DNA of 64,000 nucleotides from Geodermatophilus sabuli (GCF_010686765.1 NZ_JAAGWF010000019.1:103995-167994), one strand, 5' to 3'; shown: positions 23,918 to 33,121, numbered from the stretch's first letter. Program-made: numbers and translations. Notes: a model not told the origin generated them from the sequence alone.

Positions 23918-24301
23918 ATGCGGATCAACCTGGCCAGCATCCACGTCGACGACCAGGAGAAGGCGCTGCGCTTCTACACCGACGTCCTCGGCTTCGTGAA
24001 GAAGAACGACGTCCCCCTGGGCGAGCACCGGTGGCTGACCGTCGTCTCCCCCGAGGAGCCCGACGGCGTCGAGCTGGTGCTGGAGCCCAGCGACCACCCC
24101 GCCGTCGACCCGTACAAGGACGCGCTGGTCGCCGACGGCATCCCGGTCACGTCCTTCGCCGTCGCCGACGTACAGGCGGAGTACGACCGGCTGAGGAGTC
24201 TCGGCGTCACCTTCACCCAGGAGCCGACGGCGATGGGCCCGGTGACGACGGCGGTCCTCGACGACACCTGCGGCAACCTCATCCAGATCGCCGCGATGTG
24301 A
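23918..24301 (+). CDS. VOC-superfamily (glyoxalase-like) protein
   Basis: A 127-residue vicinal oxygen chelate fold in two beta-alpha-beta-beta-beta units: MRINLASIHVDDQEKALRFYTDVLGF, then a C-terminal DVQAEYDRLRSLGVTFTQEP and [10 protein letters not shown]. The metal ligands would be His9 and Glu52-type positions (VELVLEP). It may be a dioxygenase, a glyoxalase-like enzyme or a drug-binding protein. It is co-transcribed with the ArsR regulator. The ATG at 23918 has GAGGAGGACC upstream. It overlaps the convergent regulator gene by 23 nt at its 3' end. Confidence 0.88.
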   Translation: MRINLASIHVDDQEKALRFYTDVLGFVKKNDVPLGEHRWLTVVSPEEPDGVELVLEPSDHPAVDPYKDALVADGIPVTSFAVADVQAEYDRLRSLGVTFTQEPTAMGPVTTAVLDDTCGNLIQIAAM

Positions 24302-24800
24302 CCTCGCCCCGGTCGGCCGCGAGCCGCGCCCGCTCGGCCGGCCACCGCGCCAGCACGCCGGTCATCTCCACCCGGAGGAAGGCCATGAAGTCGCGGGTCT
24401 CGGCCAGCCGGCGGCCGCCGGGACGCTCGACACCGAGCACCTCCACGCCGCTGTCGATGGCCTGGACGAACCGGTCGAGGCTGGTCAGCTCGGCCGACAC
24501 GAACCGGGACCACAGGTCCTGGTCGTCGAGCACGTAGAGGTCGCTGCGGGTACCGGGCTCGCGTTCCCGGACGAAGAAGCCGACCTGGACGAGGTAGCGG
24601 ACGGCGCCGCTGATGGCGGCGGGACTGACCCCCAGACCGCGGGCGAGGTCGCCGGCGGTGTACCGGTCGGCGTCGTCGGCCAGGGCGTAGGCCAGCACCC
24701 GGGCCGGCATGGGCGCCAGCCCGGCCTCTCGCAGGGTGAGCGCGAAACGCTCGACGAACCGCAGCAGCGCGATCCGCTCGCCGTCTCCGTCGTCCGCCAC
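24279..24800 (-). CDS. GbsR/MarR-family regulator
   Basis: A 173-residue winged-helix regulator. HTH at ~33-80 ([38 protein letters not shown] in pieces; [14 protein letters not shown] wing) with a long C-terminal helical dimer part. This is the GbsR-like group that pairs with ABC-2 exporters in actinobacteria. The GTG at 24800 has a perfect GGAGG 5 nt upstream; a longer frame to 24857 enters the promoter and is rejected. It faces the exporter operon across an 89-bp region with an inverted repeat over the exporter -35, so it probably represses both. Confidence 0.85.
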   Translation of the reverse strand: MADDGDGERIALLRFVERFALTLREAGLAPMPARVLAYALADDADRYTAGDLARGLGVSPAAISGAVRYLVQVGFFVREREPGTRSDLYVLDDQDLWSRFVSAELTSLDRFVQAIDSGVEVLGVERPGGRRLAETRDFMAFLRVEMTGVLARWPAERARLAADRGEVTSRRSG

Positions 24801-24842
24801 GCGCGCCTCCGTACTCCGATGCAGACGATCACGGTAAGCAGC

Positions 24843-24881
24843 GTGAAGAACATTCACAACATCGTGAAGGGTGTGTAGCTT
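24843..24881 (+). promoter_or_regulatory. ABC exporter promoter with overlapping GbsR operator
   Basis: GTGAA (24843-24847) and TTCAC (24853-24857) form an inverted repeat; a third GTGAA lies at 24864-24868, one helical double-turn away. TTCACA (24853-24858) and TAGCTT (24876-24881) are spaced by 17 bp, so the operator covers the -35. The start point would fall at about the ATG at 24890, which lacks a Shine-Dalgarno, so a leaderless mRNA is likely. Confidence 0.65.
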
Positions 24882-24889
24882 CTGACGAC

Positions 24890-25819
24890 ATGGAGAGCGC
24901 GATCGCCGTCGCCGGACTGGTCAAGACCTTCGGCGACACCCGAGCCCTGGACGGCCTCGACCTGGAGGTGTCCACGGGGGAGGTGCACGGCTTCCTCGGT
25001 CCCAACGGCTCGGGGAAGTCCACGACCATCCGGGTGCTGCTGGGACTGCTGCGCGCCGACGCAGGCCGGGTCCGGTTGCTCGACGGGGACCCGTGGCGGG
25101 ACGCCGTCGCCCTGCACCGCCGGCTGGCCTACGTACCCGGGGACGTCACCCTCTGGCCCGGCATCACCGGCGGAGAGGCCATCGACCTGCTCGGCCGGCT
25201 GCAGGGCGGCCTGGACCCGGCCCGCCGCGCGGAGCTGCTCGACCGGTTCGACCTGGACCCGCGCAAGAAGGCACGCACGTACTCGAAGGGCAACCGCCAG
25301 AAGGTCGCCCTCGTCGCAGCCCTGGCTTCGGACGCCGACCTCTACGTCCTCGACGAGCCGACGTCGGGCCTGGACCCGCTGATGGAGGCGCTGTTCCAGG
25401 ACGAGGTGCGCCGGCTGCGGGCGGAGGGGCGCACGGTGCTGCTCTCCAGCCACATCCTCGCCGAGGCGGAGGCGCTCTGTGACCGCGTGAGCATCATCCG
25501 GCACGGGCGCACGGTGCAGAGCGGCAGCCTGCGCGAGCTGCGCCACCTCACCCGCACCTCGATGGCGGTGGAGACCGCCCGCCCGGTCACCGGCCTGGCC
25601 GACCTGCCCGGCGTGCACGACCTGCGGTCCGACGACGGCCGCGTGCACTTCGACGTCGACACCGACGCGCTGGACGCCGTCGTCCGGCACCTGGGCGGCT
25701 TCGGCGTCCGGTCGCTCACCAGCACGCCGCCGACCCTGGAGGAGCTCTTCCTCCGCCACTACGGCGAGGACCTGACCGAGAACGGGCTGGTGCGCACGCC
25801 TGAGGCGGTGCGGTCGTGA
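24890..25819 (+). CDS. ABC-2 exporter ATP-binding protein
   Basis: A 309-residue ATPase of the polyketide-antibiotic-exporter type. Walker A is [12 protein letters not shown] (residues ~37-48), the signature is the variant [15 protein letters not shown], Walker B is [15 protein letters not shown], and the switch is in SSHILAEAE. The C-terminal ~90 residues (~215-309) have [16 protein letters not shown], the usual DrrA-like end. It couples to the permease at 25816, with a GTGA overlap. Cargo unknown; antibiotics, lipids or peptides are possible. Confidence 0.93.
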   Translation: MESAIAVAGLVKTFGDTRALDGLDLEVSTGEVHGFLGPNGSGKSTTIRVLLGLLRADAGRVRLLDGDPWRDAVALHRRLAYVPGDVTLWPGITGGEAIDLLGRLQGGLDPARRAELLDRFDLDPRKKARTYSKGNRQKVALVAALASDADLYVLDEPTSGLDPLMEALFQDEVRRLRAEGRTVLLSSHILAEAEALCDRVSIIRHGRTVQSGSLRELRHLTRTSMAVETARPVTGLADLPGVHDLRSDDGRVHFDVDTDALDAVVRHLGGFGVRSLTSTPPTLEELFLRHYGEDLTENGLVRTPEAVRS

Positions 25820-27414
25820 GCCCGCGCGGCCCTGCCCTGGCGGGCACCGGCACGCTGCTCCGCTTCGGCCTCCGCCGGGACCGCCTGCGGCTGCCGGTGT
25901 GGGTGGCCGTGGCGACCCTGCTCGTGGTGACCCAGTCGATCTCCAGCCAGACGCTCTACGACTCCCCGGAGGACCTGGCGGCCTACCGGGCGTCGATCGG
26001 CAGCAACGCCGCGACGATCGCGCTGGCCGGGCCCCCGGTCGGGCTGGACACCGTGGCCGGCGCCGTCGCGTTCGAGATCTCCGCCTTCGTCGTCCTCGTC
26101 GTCGCCCTGATGGCCATGTCGACCACGGCGCGGCACACCCGCGCCGACGAGGAGGCCGGGCGCACCGAGCTGGTCCGCGCGACCCGGGTCGGCCGGCACG
26201 CGCCGCTGCTGGCCGCCGTCCTCCTCAGCGGGATGGCCTGCGTGGTGACGGCGCTGGGCATCGGTGCCGCCGCGACCGCCACCGGGTTGCCCGCCCGCGG
26301 GTCGGTGCTCCTCGGCGCATCGGTGGGGGCCGCCGGCCTGGTCTTCACCGGGGTGACCGCGGTCGTCGCCCAGGTCACCGGCTCCACCCGGGCCACCTAC
26401 GGGATCGTCGGCGCCGTCTTCGGCGTCGCCTTCGTGCTGCGGGCGGTTGGCGACATCGAGGGCAACGGGCTGGTCTGGACCTCGCCCATCGGCTGGGCGC
26501 AGGCCGTGCACCCCTACTCGGGCGACCGGGTGGCGCCGCTGGTGCTGTGCCTGGTCGCCGGGGTCACCCTGTTCGCCCTCGCCGTCGCGCTGCTCGACCG
26601 CCGGGACCTGGGCGCGGGCCTGGTCGCCCCCCGGCCGGGGCCCGCGACCGCGCCGCGCGGTCTGCACTCGCCGCTCGGCCTGGCCCTCCGGCTCCAGCGG
26701 GGCGCCCTCGCCGGCTGGGCCGTCGGCCTGACCCTCCTCGGCCTGGTCTACGGCGCGCTCGCCGAGTCGGTGGAGACGCTGTTCGCGGACAACCCGGAGG
26801 CCCGGGCCTTCCTCCCCGACGCCGCCAGCCTGGTCGACGCCTACCTGGCGACGACGCTGGCGATAAACGCCCTGCTCGCCGGCGCGTACGCGGTCTCCTC
26901 GGTGCTCCGCGCGCGGGGGGAGGAGGCGGCCGGCCGGGCCGAGCCGGTGCTGTCCACCGCCACCAGCCGCACTGCGTGGCTGGGCAGCCACGCGACCATG
27001 GCACTGCTGGGGTCCGCCGTCCTGGTGGTGCTGTCGGGCGCAGCCACCGGGGCGGTGCGAGCGGCCGCCACCGGGGACGTCGGGCAGCTCCCCCGGCTGA
27101 CCGGGGCCGCACTGGCCCACCTGCCCGCCGTCTGGGTCCTGGCCGGGGTGGCCCTCGCCCTCTCCGGGTTGCTGCCGCGGGCGGCCGCCGCCGTGGCCTG
27201 GGCCGCGGTGGCCTACGTGGTCGTGACCACCGTGTTCGCCGAGTCCCTGGACTGGCCCGGCTGGGTCGACGACCTCTCGCCGCTGGCCTGGACCCCGACC
27301 GTGCCGATCGAGACCCTCCGGATCGCTCCGCTGGCCACCCTCGCGGTGGTGGCGGCAGCGCTGGTCACGCTGGCTCTGGCCGGGTTCCGCCGGCGGGACC
27401 TGCTCGTCGGCTGA
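25816..27414 (+). CDS. ABC-2 type exporter permease (polyketide-antibiotic exporter type)
   Basis: A 532-residue permease with about 12 hydrophobic helices in two six-helix halves, so it is a fused double permease as in TipX/ExoZ-like exporters. [21 protein letters not shown] near residue 110 and [20 protein letters not shown] near residue 360 repeat the same conserved loop in both halves, supporting an ancient duplication. It pairs with the ATPase upstream (GTGA overlap). The cargo cannot be read. Confidence 0.9.
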   Translation: MSPRGPALAGTGTLLRFGLRRDRLRLPVWVAVATLLVVTQSISSQTLYDSPEDLAAYRASIGSNAATIALAGPPVGLDTVAGAVAFEISAFVVLVVALMAMSTTARHTRADEEAGRTELVRATRVGRHAPLLAAVLLSGMACVVTALGIGAAATATGLPARGSVLLGASVGAAGLVFTGVTAVVAQVTGSTRATYGIVGAVFGVAFVLRAVGDIEGNGLVWTSPIGWAQAVHPYSGDRVAPLVLCLVAGVTLFALAVALLDRRDLGAGLVAPRPGPATAPRGLHSPLGLALRLQRGALAGWAVGLTLLGLVYGALAESVETLFADNPEARAFLPDAASLVDAYLATTLAINALLAGAYAVSSVLRARGEEAAGRAEPVLSTATSRTAWLGSHATMALLGSAVLVVLSGAATGAVRAAATGDVGQLPRLTGAALAHLPAVWVLAGVALALSGLLPRAAAAVAWAAVAYVVVTTVFAESLDWPGWVDDLSPLAWTPTVPIETLRIAPLATLAVVAAALVTLALAGFRRRDLLVG

Positions 27415-27465
27415 GCAGGAGACCCGGCGGCCCCGACCGGCCTCCGTGCGACGACGGGTCCTCCG

Positions 27466-29055
27466 TCAGTCGGCCTTGTTGGGCGGCTCGCCCTCCTGCC
27501 GGGCCGCCTCGGCCTGCACCGGGTCGTAGGCGCACACGTCGCCGACGTCGGTGACGGCCACCGGGTCCGTCGCGGGGGCACCGCCCGTCGGCGGCACCGT
27601 CGGGGCCGGCGTCGGGACCGACGGCACGGGGGTCGACGGTGCCGGCGACCCGTTGGACGGGGAGTCGTCGGCCACCGGTGGTGCGATCGCCTCCTGGACG
27701 ATCTGCCGCATCCGGTCGTAGTCGGGATAGGCCGGGTCGATCAGGTGGGTGTCGAAGACGACGCTGCGCACGGGCGTGTTCTTCACCAGCAGCCCCAGGT
27801 CGACGAAGTCGTCGAGGGCGGACCGGGGGATGTCGGTGCTGACGATGTCCTGCGTCGTCGCCGCGAGGTCCTGGTACCGCTGCAGCAGGGTGACCGGGTC
27901 GGCGGCGTCGATGATCGCGTCGATGGTGCACCGCTGCCGCGCCATCCGGTCGTAGTCGCTGAGCCCGAAGCGGCCCCGCGCGAAGTCCAGCGCCCGCCGG
28001 CCGTCCATGTGCTGGGCCGGGCCGGGCTCGATGTAGTCGTCGGGCAGCTCGCCGGTGCCGGGGTCCCCGTTGATCGGCACGTAGTAGTTGACGTTGACGG
28101 TGACGCCGCCGAGCGCGTCCACGAGCCGGCTGAACCCGTCGAGGTTGACCAGCACGAAGTAGTCGATGGGCAGCCCGAGCGCCTCACCCACCCCGAGCTT
28201 GAGGAAGTCGGCGCCCGGGTCGGCGGTCGGGCCGAGGACGTCGGGGTTGTCCGTCGGCCCGTTGCGGTAGACGGCGTTGAGCAGGCTCTCGCTCTCGCTG
28301 CCGGACTCGAAGCCGTCGGGGTAGACCTCGGCCAGCGGGCTGTCCGCGGGGAAGGGCAGGTCCTGCAGGTTGCGGGGCAGGCTGAACAGCGTCGTCTGGC
28401 CGGTGTCGGTGGCGATGCTCGCGACGATGACGGTGTCGGTGCGGACGCCGTCGCGGCCGGCACCCCCGTCGCCGCCGAGGAGCAGCACGTTGACCCGCTC
28501 CTGGTCGCCGAACGGGTCGGGGGTGTCGACGACCGTGGCCGAGTCGCGGTCGGCGAAGACCTCGTCGATGAGCCCGCGCTGGGCGCTGGCCACCTCGGTC
28601 ACCCGGTAGGCCGGATAGCCGATGCCGGCCAGCAGCGCCAGCACGACCACCCCGCCCAGGACGTGCCGCCCGGCTGAGGTCCGGTGCGGCAGCAGCATGC
28701 GGTAGCCGGCGACCACGATCGCCATCCACAGCAGCGCCACGACCACCACGCCGACGACCAGCCAGGTCAGCGAGCCGGAGTCCACGGCGATCTGCAGCGC
28801 CGTCCGGCGGCCCCCGGTCGCCAGCCAGACCCCGCCGCCCACGAGCAGCAGGAACAGCACGAGGGTGACGCCGCCGAGAAGCCGCCGACCGGCGGCGAGG
28901 AACGCGGTGCCCGGGACCACGGCGCCGACGGCGGTCAGCGCCAGGGCCGACCGGAAGCGCCGGCCACCCGGTTGCCGGCCGTGCGCCGACGGCGGGATCG
29001 GCGGCAGTGGACGCGAGGCGCCGATCGGCCGGGTGTGGTCCCAGTCGTCGGTCAC
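27466..29055 (-). CDS. LytR-CpsA-Psr (LCP) family protein
   Basis: A 529-residue membrane protein that transfers undecaprenyl-linked glycopolymers to peptidoglycan. The N-terminus has about four helices (~35-58, 60-82, 88-112, 122-145) rather than one. The LCP domain (~165-380) shows VNVLLLGGDGGAGRDGVRTDTVIVAS, FSLPRNLQDLP, DALGGVTVNVNYYVPI and ALDFARGRFGLSDYDRMARQR, which carry pyrophosphate-binding Arg and metal-binding Asp residues. A Pro/Ala/Ser-rich tail (~440-500) follows. The GTG at 29055 has a GGAGG site 7 nt upstream. It likely acts on arabinogalactan-like or teichoic-type polymers. Confidence 0.92.
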   Translation of the reverse strand: MTDDWDHTRPIGASRPLPPIPPSAHGRQPGGRRFRSALALTAVGAVVPGTAFLAAGRRLLGGVTLVLFLLLVGGGVWLATGGRRTALQIAVDSGSLTWLVVGVVVVALLWMAIVVAGYRMLLPHRTSAGRHVLGGVVVLALLAGIGYPAYRVTEVASAQRGLIDEVFADRDSATVVDTPDPFGDQERVNVLLLGGDGGAGRDGVRTDTVIVASIATDTGQTTLFSLPRNLQDLPFPADSPLAEVYPDGFESGSESESLLNAVYRNGPTDNPDVLGPTADPGADFLKLGVGEALGLPIDYFVLVNLDGFSRLVDALGGVTVNVNYYVPINGDPGTGELPDDYIEPGPAQHMDGRRALDFARGRFGLSDYDRMARQRCTIDAIIDAADPVTLLQRYQDLAATTQDIVSTDIPRSALDDFVDLGLLVKNTPVRSVVFDTHLIDPAYPDYDRMRQIVQEAIAPPVADDSPSNGSPAPSTPVPSVPTPAPTVPPTGGAPATDPVAVTDVGDVCAYDPVQAEAARQEGEPPNKAD

Positions 29056-29296
29056 GCGCGCGCCTCCGCGGGCCGGATCCCGGTCATCCGGCCATGGTCC
29101 CACTCCCGGGCGGTCGACACCGCCTCGGCGCCCGCTCCACCTGCGCGGACGATCCGCGCAGCCGTGAGATGCGTGACAGCTGGGGTCCGTGGGCACAGTG
29201 GGGGACGTCGTCGCCACGTCACGGCGGCGCAGGTCACCCCGCCGGAGGCCGACCAGGCCACCCCGGCGCTCGCCGATCCCGTCCCCGGAGGTCCGC

Positions 29297-30247
29297 ATGG
29301 CACAGACGTCCCCGCACGCGGCGGTGCTCACGGAGCTGGAGCCGGTGGTCGCCGAGAACCTCGACCGCCACATCGCCATCGCCAAGGAGTGGCACCCGCA
29401 CGACTACGTCCCGTGGGACGAGGGCCGGAACTTCGCCTTCCTGGGCGGGGAGGACTGGTCGCCAGAGCAGTCCCGGCTCGACGAGTCGGCCCAGGCGGCG
29501 ATGTTCGTCAACCTGCTGACCGAGGACAACCTGCCCAGCTACCACCGGGAGATCGCCACCCGGTTCGGTCGCGACGGGGCCTGGGGTCAGTGGGTCGGCC
29601 GCTGGACGGCAGAGGAGAACCGGCACGGCGTGGCGCTGCGGGACTACCTGGTGGTCACCCGCGGCGTCGACCCGGTCGAGCTCGAACGGGCGCGGATGGA
29701 CTACATGACCACCGGCTACGACTCCGGGGACAAGACGCCACTGGAGGCGCTGGCCTACGTCTCGTTCCAGGAGCTGGCCACCCGGGTCTCGCACCGCAAC
29801 ACCGGCCGGGCCACCGGCGACCCGGTGGCCGACAAGCTGCTGGCCCGCATCGCGACCGACGAGAACCTGCACATGGTCTTCTACCGGAACCTCATGGCCG
29901 CGGCCTTCGACATCGACCCCGACCTGGCGATGCGCGCGGTCACCGCCGAGGTGGTCGGCTTCGAGATGCCCGGCGCCACCATGACCGGGTTCCGGAAGAA
30001 CTCGATGATCATCGCGAAGGCCGGCATCTACGACCTGCGGCTGCACCACGACGAGGTGGTCAGCCCGGTCCTGCGCGCCTGGAAGGTCTTCGAGCGCACC
30101 GACCTCGGCCCCGAGGGCGAGCGGGCCCGCGAGGAGCTCGCCGAGTTCCTGACCGGCCTCGACGCCCAGGCCACCCGGTTCGTCGAGAGCCGCGAGCGCA
30201 TGCGGGCCCGCATGGCGGCCAAGGGCCAGGTCCCGGTCCACGTCTGA
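29297..30247 (+). CDS. Acyl-ACP desaturase (DesA-type)
   Basis: A 316-residue soluble di-iron enzyme that introduces a double bond in acyl-ACP. The two iron-ligand motifs are EENRHG and DENLHM, with HREIATRFG before the first. The helical four-bundle fits DesA/FAB2 proteins of mycobacteria and Geodermatophilaceae. A C-terminal ~80 residues (LRAWKVFERTDLGPEGERAREELAEF) is typical. ATG 29297 has CGGAGG upstream. It likely tunes membrane fluidity, which would suit a desiccation-tolerant soil or rock organism; the last point is inference. Confidence 0.92.
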   Translation: MAQTSPHAAVLTELEPVVAENLDRHIAIAKEWHPHDYVPWDEGRNFAFLGGEDWSPEQSRLDESAQAAMFVNLLTEDNLPSYHREIATRFGRDGAWGQWVGRWTAEENRHGVALRDYLVVTRGVDPVELERARMDYMTTGYDSGDKTPLEALAYVSFQELATRVSHRNTGRATGDPVADKLLARIATDENLHMVFYRNLMAAAFDIDPDLAMRAVTAEVVGFEMPGATMTGFRKNSMIIAKAGIYDLRLHHDEVVSPVLRAWKVFERTDLGPEGERAREELAEFLTGLDAQATRFVESRERMRARMAAKGQVPVHV

Positions 30248-30300
30248 GAGAGGGCCCGTCCTCCCCACCCTTCGCAGGGCGGGCCCCGGGACGGGGCCGG
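30248..30300 (+). repeat. Dispersed palindromic repeat, copy 2 (forward)
   Basis: It begins at the desaturase stop: GAGAGGGCCCGTCCTCCCCA, then CCCTTCGCAGGGCGGGCCCC, ending GGACGGGGCC. GGCCCGTCC (30254-30262) and GGACGGGGCC (30290-30299) form the arms. It matches the other copies in the TCCTCCCCACC and GGGCCCC blocks. Confidence 0.6.
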
Positions 30301-30327
30301 ACGTGCACCTCCGTAGGGTCGGGCGGC

Positions 30328-31131
30328 ATGCGGTTGGCAACGTGGAACGTGAACTCGATCCGATCCCGCGCCGACCGCGTGGCGGCCTGGTTGCAGCGCT
30401 CGGACGTCGACGTCCTGGCCCTGCAGGAGACCAAGTGCCGCGACGACCAGTTCCCCGAGATGGTCTTCAGCGCGCTGGGGTACGAGGTCGCCCACGTCGG
30501 CCACTCGCAGTGGAACGGCGTCGCCATCCTGTCCCGCGTCGGCATCGAGGACGTCGAGATCGGCTTCCCCGGCATGCCGTCCTGGTCGGCCAAGGAGGGC
30601 CAGGACCCCGCTCCCGAGGCGCGCGCGCTCGGGGCCACCTGCGGCGGTGTCCGCGTGTGGAGCCTCTACGTGCCCAACGGCCGGACGCTCACCGACCCGC
30701 ACCTGCAGTACAAGCTCGAGTGGCTGGCCGCGCTCCGCAGCACCGCCGCCGCGTGGCTGGCCGACGACCCGGCCGCCCCGGTGGCCCTCGTCGGCGACTG
30801 GAACATCGCCCCGGAGGACGACGACGTCTGGGACATGGCCGTCTTCTCCCACTCGACCCACGTGTCGCCCCCCGAGCGGGCCGCGTTCCGGGCCGTCGTC
30901 GACGCCGGGTACGCCGACGTCGTCCGCCCGTACACGCCCGGGCCCGGCGTCTACACCTACTGGGACTACACCCAGCTGCGCTTTCCGCGCCGCGAGGGGA
31001 TGCGGATCGACTTCGTGCTCGGCTCCCCCGCCCTGGCCGGCCGGGTGACCGGCGCCCGGATCGACCGCGAGGAGCGCAAGGGCAAGGGCGCCAGCGACCA
31101 CGCCCCCGTCGTGGTCGACCTCACCCCCTGA
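30328..31131 (+). CDS. xthA: Exodeoxyribonuclease III
   Basis: A 267-residue AP endonuclease / 3'-5' exonuclease in base-excision repair. MRLATWNVNSIRSR start, LALQETKCRDDQF (metal Glu), VYVPNG-like SLYVPNGRTL, GDWNIAPEDDDVWD, then the C-terminal GASDHAPVVVDL catalytic His. Length is normal. ATG at 30328. It is the first of three same-strand genes with likely DNA-damage roles: xthA, an SPL-like radical SAM protein and yaaA. Confidence 0.95.
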   Translation: MRLATWNVNSIRSRADRVAAWLQRSDVDVLALQETKCRDDQFPEMVFSALGYEVAHVGHSQWNGVAILSRVGIEDVEIGFPGMPSWSAKEGQDPAPEARALGATCGGVRVWSLYVPNGRTLTDPHLQYKLEWLAALRSTAAAWLADDPAAPVALVGDWNIAPEDDDVWDMAVFSHSTHVSPPERAAFRAVVDAGYADVVRPYTPGPGVYTYWDYTQLRFPRREGMRIDFVLGSPALAGRVTGARIDREERKGKGASDHAPVVVDLTP

Positions 31132-31170
31132 GCGGGCCACCTCCGCCCCGGCACGGTGTTGTACGGGTCG

Positions 31171-32259
31171 ATGCCTCCCGTCGTCGCTCCCGCTCCCACC
31201 CGCCTCTGGACCCCCGACCGCGCCCTGGTCACCCGCTCGGCCGCCGAGCGCCCGTACGGGCAGCACGTCCTGCAACGGCTGGAGCGGGCCGGGGTGACCG
31301 ACGTCGAGCTCCTCCGCGGTGACCGCCTCCCCAACCTGCGCGGGGACGGCGACCGTGCCGCGTTCATGCGGGCCAAGAACACGCTGGCCCTCGTCGTGGG
31401 GGCGCCGTCCCGGCGCCGGCTGCAGCCGATCCCCCCGTCGGCCGACTGGCGGTTCGACCTCGCCGAGGGGTGCCCGGCCCACTGCCAGTACTGCTACCTG
31501 GCCGGGTCGTTGAGCGGCCCGCCGATCACCCGGGTGTTCGCCGACCTCGACGACGTCCTCGACGGGCTCGACACGTACGTGGGCCGCGGGTCGGTCACGT
31601 CCGGCACCGCGGAGCGCGGCGCCGAGGGGACGACGTTCGAGGCCTCCTGCTACACCGACCCGCTGGCCCTGGAGCACCTCACCGGCGGCCTGGCGCGGGC
31701 CATCACGTACTTCGGCACGCACGACTGGGCCGGCCCGGTGCAACTGCGGGCGACCACCAAGTTCGACGACGTCGGCGCCCTGCTGGACCTGCCGCACGCC
31801 GGTCGCACCCGGCTGCGCTTCTCGCTCAACGCCGCCTCGGTGGCCCGGCGCTTCGAGGCTGCGACCAGCCCCGTCGACGGCCGCCTCGCCGCCCTGGGGG
31901 CGGTCGCGGCAGCCGGCTATCCGGTCGGGGTCACCATCGCGCCGATCATGCCGGTCGACCGGTGGCGGGAGGGGTACGGGGACCTCCTGGACGGGATCGC
32001 CGCCGCCGTCCCCGAGGGGACCGACCTGACGGTGGAGTGCATCACCCATCGCTTCACGCCGGGCAGCAAGGCGACGCTGACCGAGTGGTACCCCCGCAGC
32101 AGGCTCGAGATGGACGAGGACCAGCGGACGACGAAGCGTGGCAAGTTCGGCGCGGTCAAGCACGTCTACCCGAGACAGACGATGACCGAGCTGCGCGGCT
32201 GGTTCCAGGACGCGGTGACCGACCGCCTGCCCGGTGCCCGCCTCCTCTACTGGACATGA
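31171..32259 (+). CDS. SPL-family radical SAM protein (spore photoproduct lyase-like)
   Basis: A 362-residue radical SAM protein. The cluster motif is CPAHCQYCYLAG (C-x3-C-x2-C, ~residues 106-113), flanked by DWRFDLAEGCP. Conserved SPL-family features follow: SCYTDPLALEHLTGG, VQLRATTKFD, RFSLNAASVARRFE and ECITHRFTPGSK near the end. True SPL repairs UV-induced spore photoproduct in Bacillus; non-sporulating actinobacteria carry homologues of unclear substrate. A role in UV or DNA-adduct repair is plausible and fits its neighbours. The start is ATG 31171; a TTG at 31156 is possible. Confidence 0.88.
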   Translation: MPPVVAPAPTRLWTPDRALVTRSAAERPYGQHVLQRLERAGVTDVELLRGDRLPNLRGDGDRAAFMRAKNTLALVVGAPSRRRLQPIPPSADWRFDLAEGCPAHCQYCYLAGSLSGPPITRVFADLDDVLDGLDTYVGRGSVTSGTAERGAEGTTFEASCYTDPLALEHLTGGLARAITYFGTHDWAGPVQLRATTKFDDVGALLDLPHAGRTRLRFSLNAASVARRFEAATSPVDGRLAALGAVAAAGYPVGVTIAPIMPVDRWREGYGDLLDGIAAAVPEGTDLTVECITHRFTPGSKATLTEWYPRSRLEMDEDQRTTKRGKFGAVKHVYPRQTMTELRGWFQDAVTDRLPGARLLYWT

Positions 32260-32285
32260 CGACACCTCGTACGGTCGTGCGGCCA

Positions 32286-32327
32286 CGTCGCGGGCCGTGC
32301 CCTGAGCTCGTGAAGGGTGGGTAGGAC
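32286..32327 (-). repeat. Dispersed palindromic repeat, copy 3 (reverse, shortened)
   Basis: On the minus strand it reads CGTCCTACCCACCCTTCACG, then AGCTCAGGGCACGGCCCGCG. The GTCCTCCCCACCCTTCGC block of copy 2 is clear with two changes. It lies immediately before the YaaA GTG at 32328 and so supplies its upstream region. Confidence 0.5.
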
Positions 32328-33077
32328 GTGGTCCTCCTGCTGCTGCCACCGTCGGAGACCAAGGCCACCGGCGGGGACGGCGCGCCGCTGGACCTCGAGC
32401 GGCTCGCCACTCCCGAGCTGACCGCCGTGCGGACCGAGCTGACCAAGACGCTGGCCGACCTGGCCATCGACGTGCCGGCGTCGCGGGCCGCCCTCGGCCT
32501 GTCCGCGACGCAGGACGACGAGATCGCGCGCAACGCCGCGCTCACCACGAGCCCCACGATGGCCGGGCTGGAGCGCTACACCGGGGTGCTCTACGACGCC
32601 CTCGACGTCCGCTCGCTGACCCGGGCCCAACGGGCGCGCGCGGACCGGCGGCTGGCCGTCGGGTCGGCGCTGTTCGGACTGGTCCGTGGCACCGACGCCA
32701 TCCCGGCATACCGGCTCTCGGCCGGCTCCGCCCTCCCCGGCCTGCCGCCCCTGCGTCAGCTCTGGCGGCCCGTGCTCGGCCCGGTGCTGGCGGCGGTGGA
32801 CGAGCTGGTCGTCGACCTCCGCAGCGGCGCGTACGCCGCGCTGGCCCCGGTCCCCGGCGCCGTCACCGTGGACGTGCAGAGCGAGCGTCCGGACGGCACC
32901 CGCACCGTGGTCAGCCACGCCAACAAGGCGCACAAGGGCCGGGTCGCCCGGCTGCTGGCCACCACGACGGCCGAGCCGGGGGACGTCGTCCGGCTCCGGG
33001 CGCTGCTGCGCCGGGCGGGGTTGCACGTAGAACACGACGGGAGGGCGGCGCTCACGCTGGTGCTGCGGGCCGGATGA
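32328..33077 (+). CDS. yaaA: YaaA/DUF328 peroxide-stress protein
   Basis: A 249-residue protein. It starts with VLLLLPPSETKATGGDG (the conserved PPSEtK loop), then LTTSPTMAGLERYTGVLYDAL, LSAGSALPGLPPLRQLWRP and a C-terminal SHANKAHKGRVARLL, all family hallmarks. E. coli YaaA limits DNA damage by lowering free iron under H2O2 stress and binds DNA through a helix-hairpin-helix-like cantaloupe fold. The GTG at 32328 is used. It follows the SPL-like gene by 68 nt, with a dispersed repeat between them. Confidence 0.9.
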   Translation: MVLLLLPPSETKATGGDGAPLDLERLATPELTAVRTELTKTLADLAIDVPASRAALGLSATQDDEIARNAALTTSPTMAGLERYTGVLYDALDVRSLTRAQRARADRRLAVGSALFGLVRGTDAIPAYRLSAGSALPGLPPLRQLWRPVLGPVLAAVDELVVDLRSGAYAALAPVPGAVTVDVQSERPDGTRTVVSHANKAHKGRVARLLATTTAEPGDVVRLRALLRRAGLHVEHDGRAALTLVLRAG

Positions 33078-33121
33078 CCGGGCACGGAGAGTCATCTCGA
33101 AAGTGATCTGTGTCAGGCCTG

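Noticed and set aside
29055..29385. Upstream extension of the LCP gene to 29385
   Set aside because: The GTG at 29055 has a GGAGG site, and the extension overlaps the desaturase start and its ribosome-binding site.
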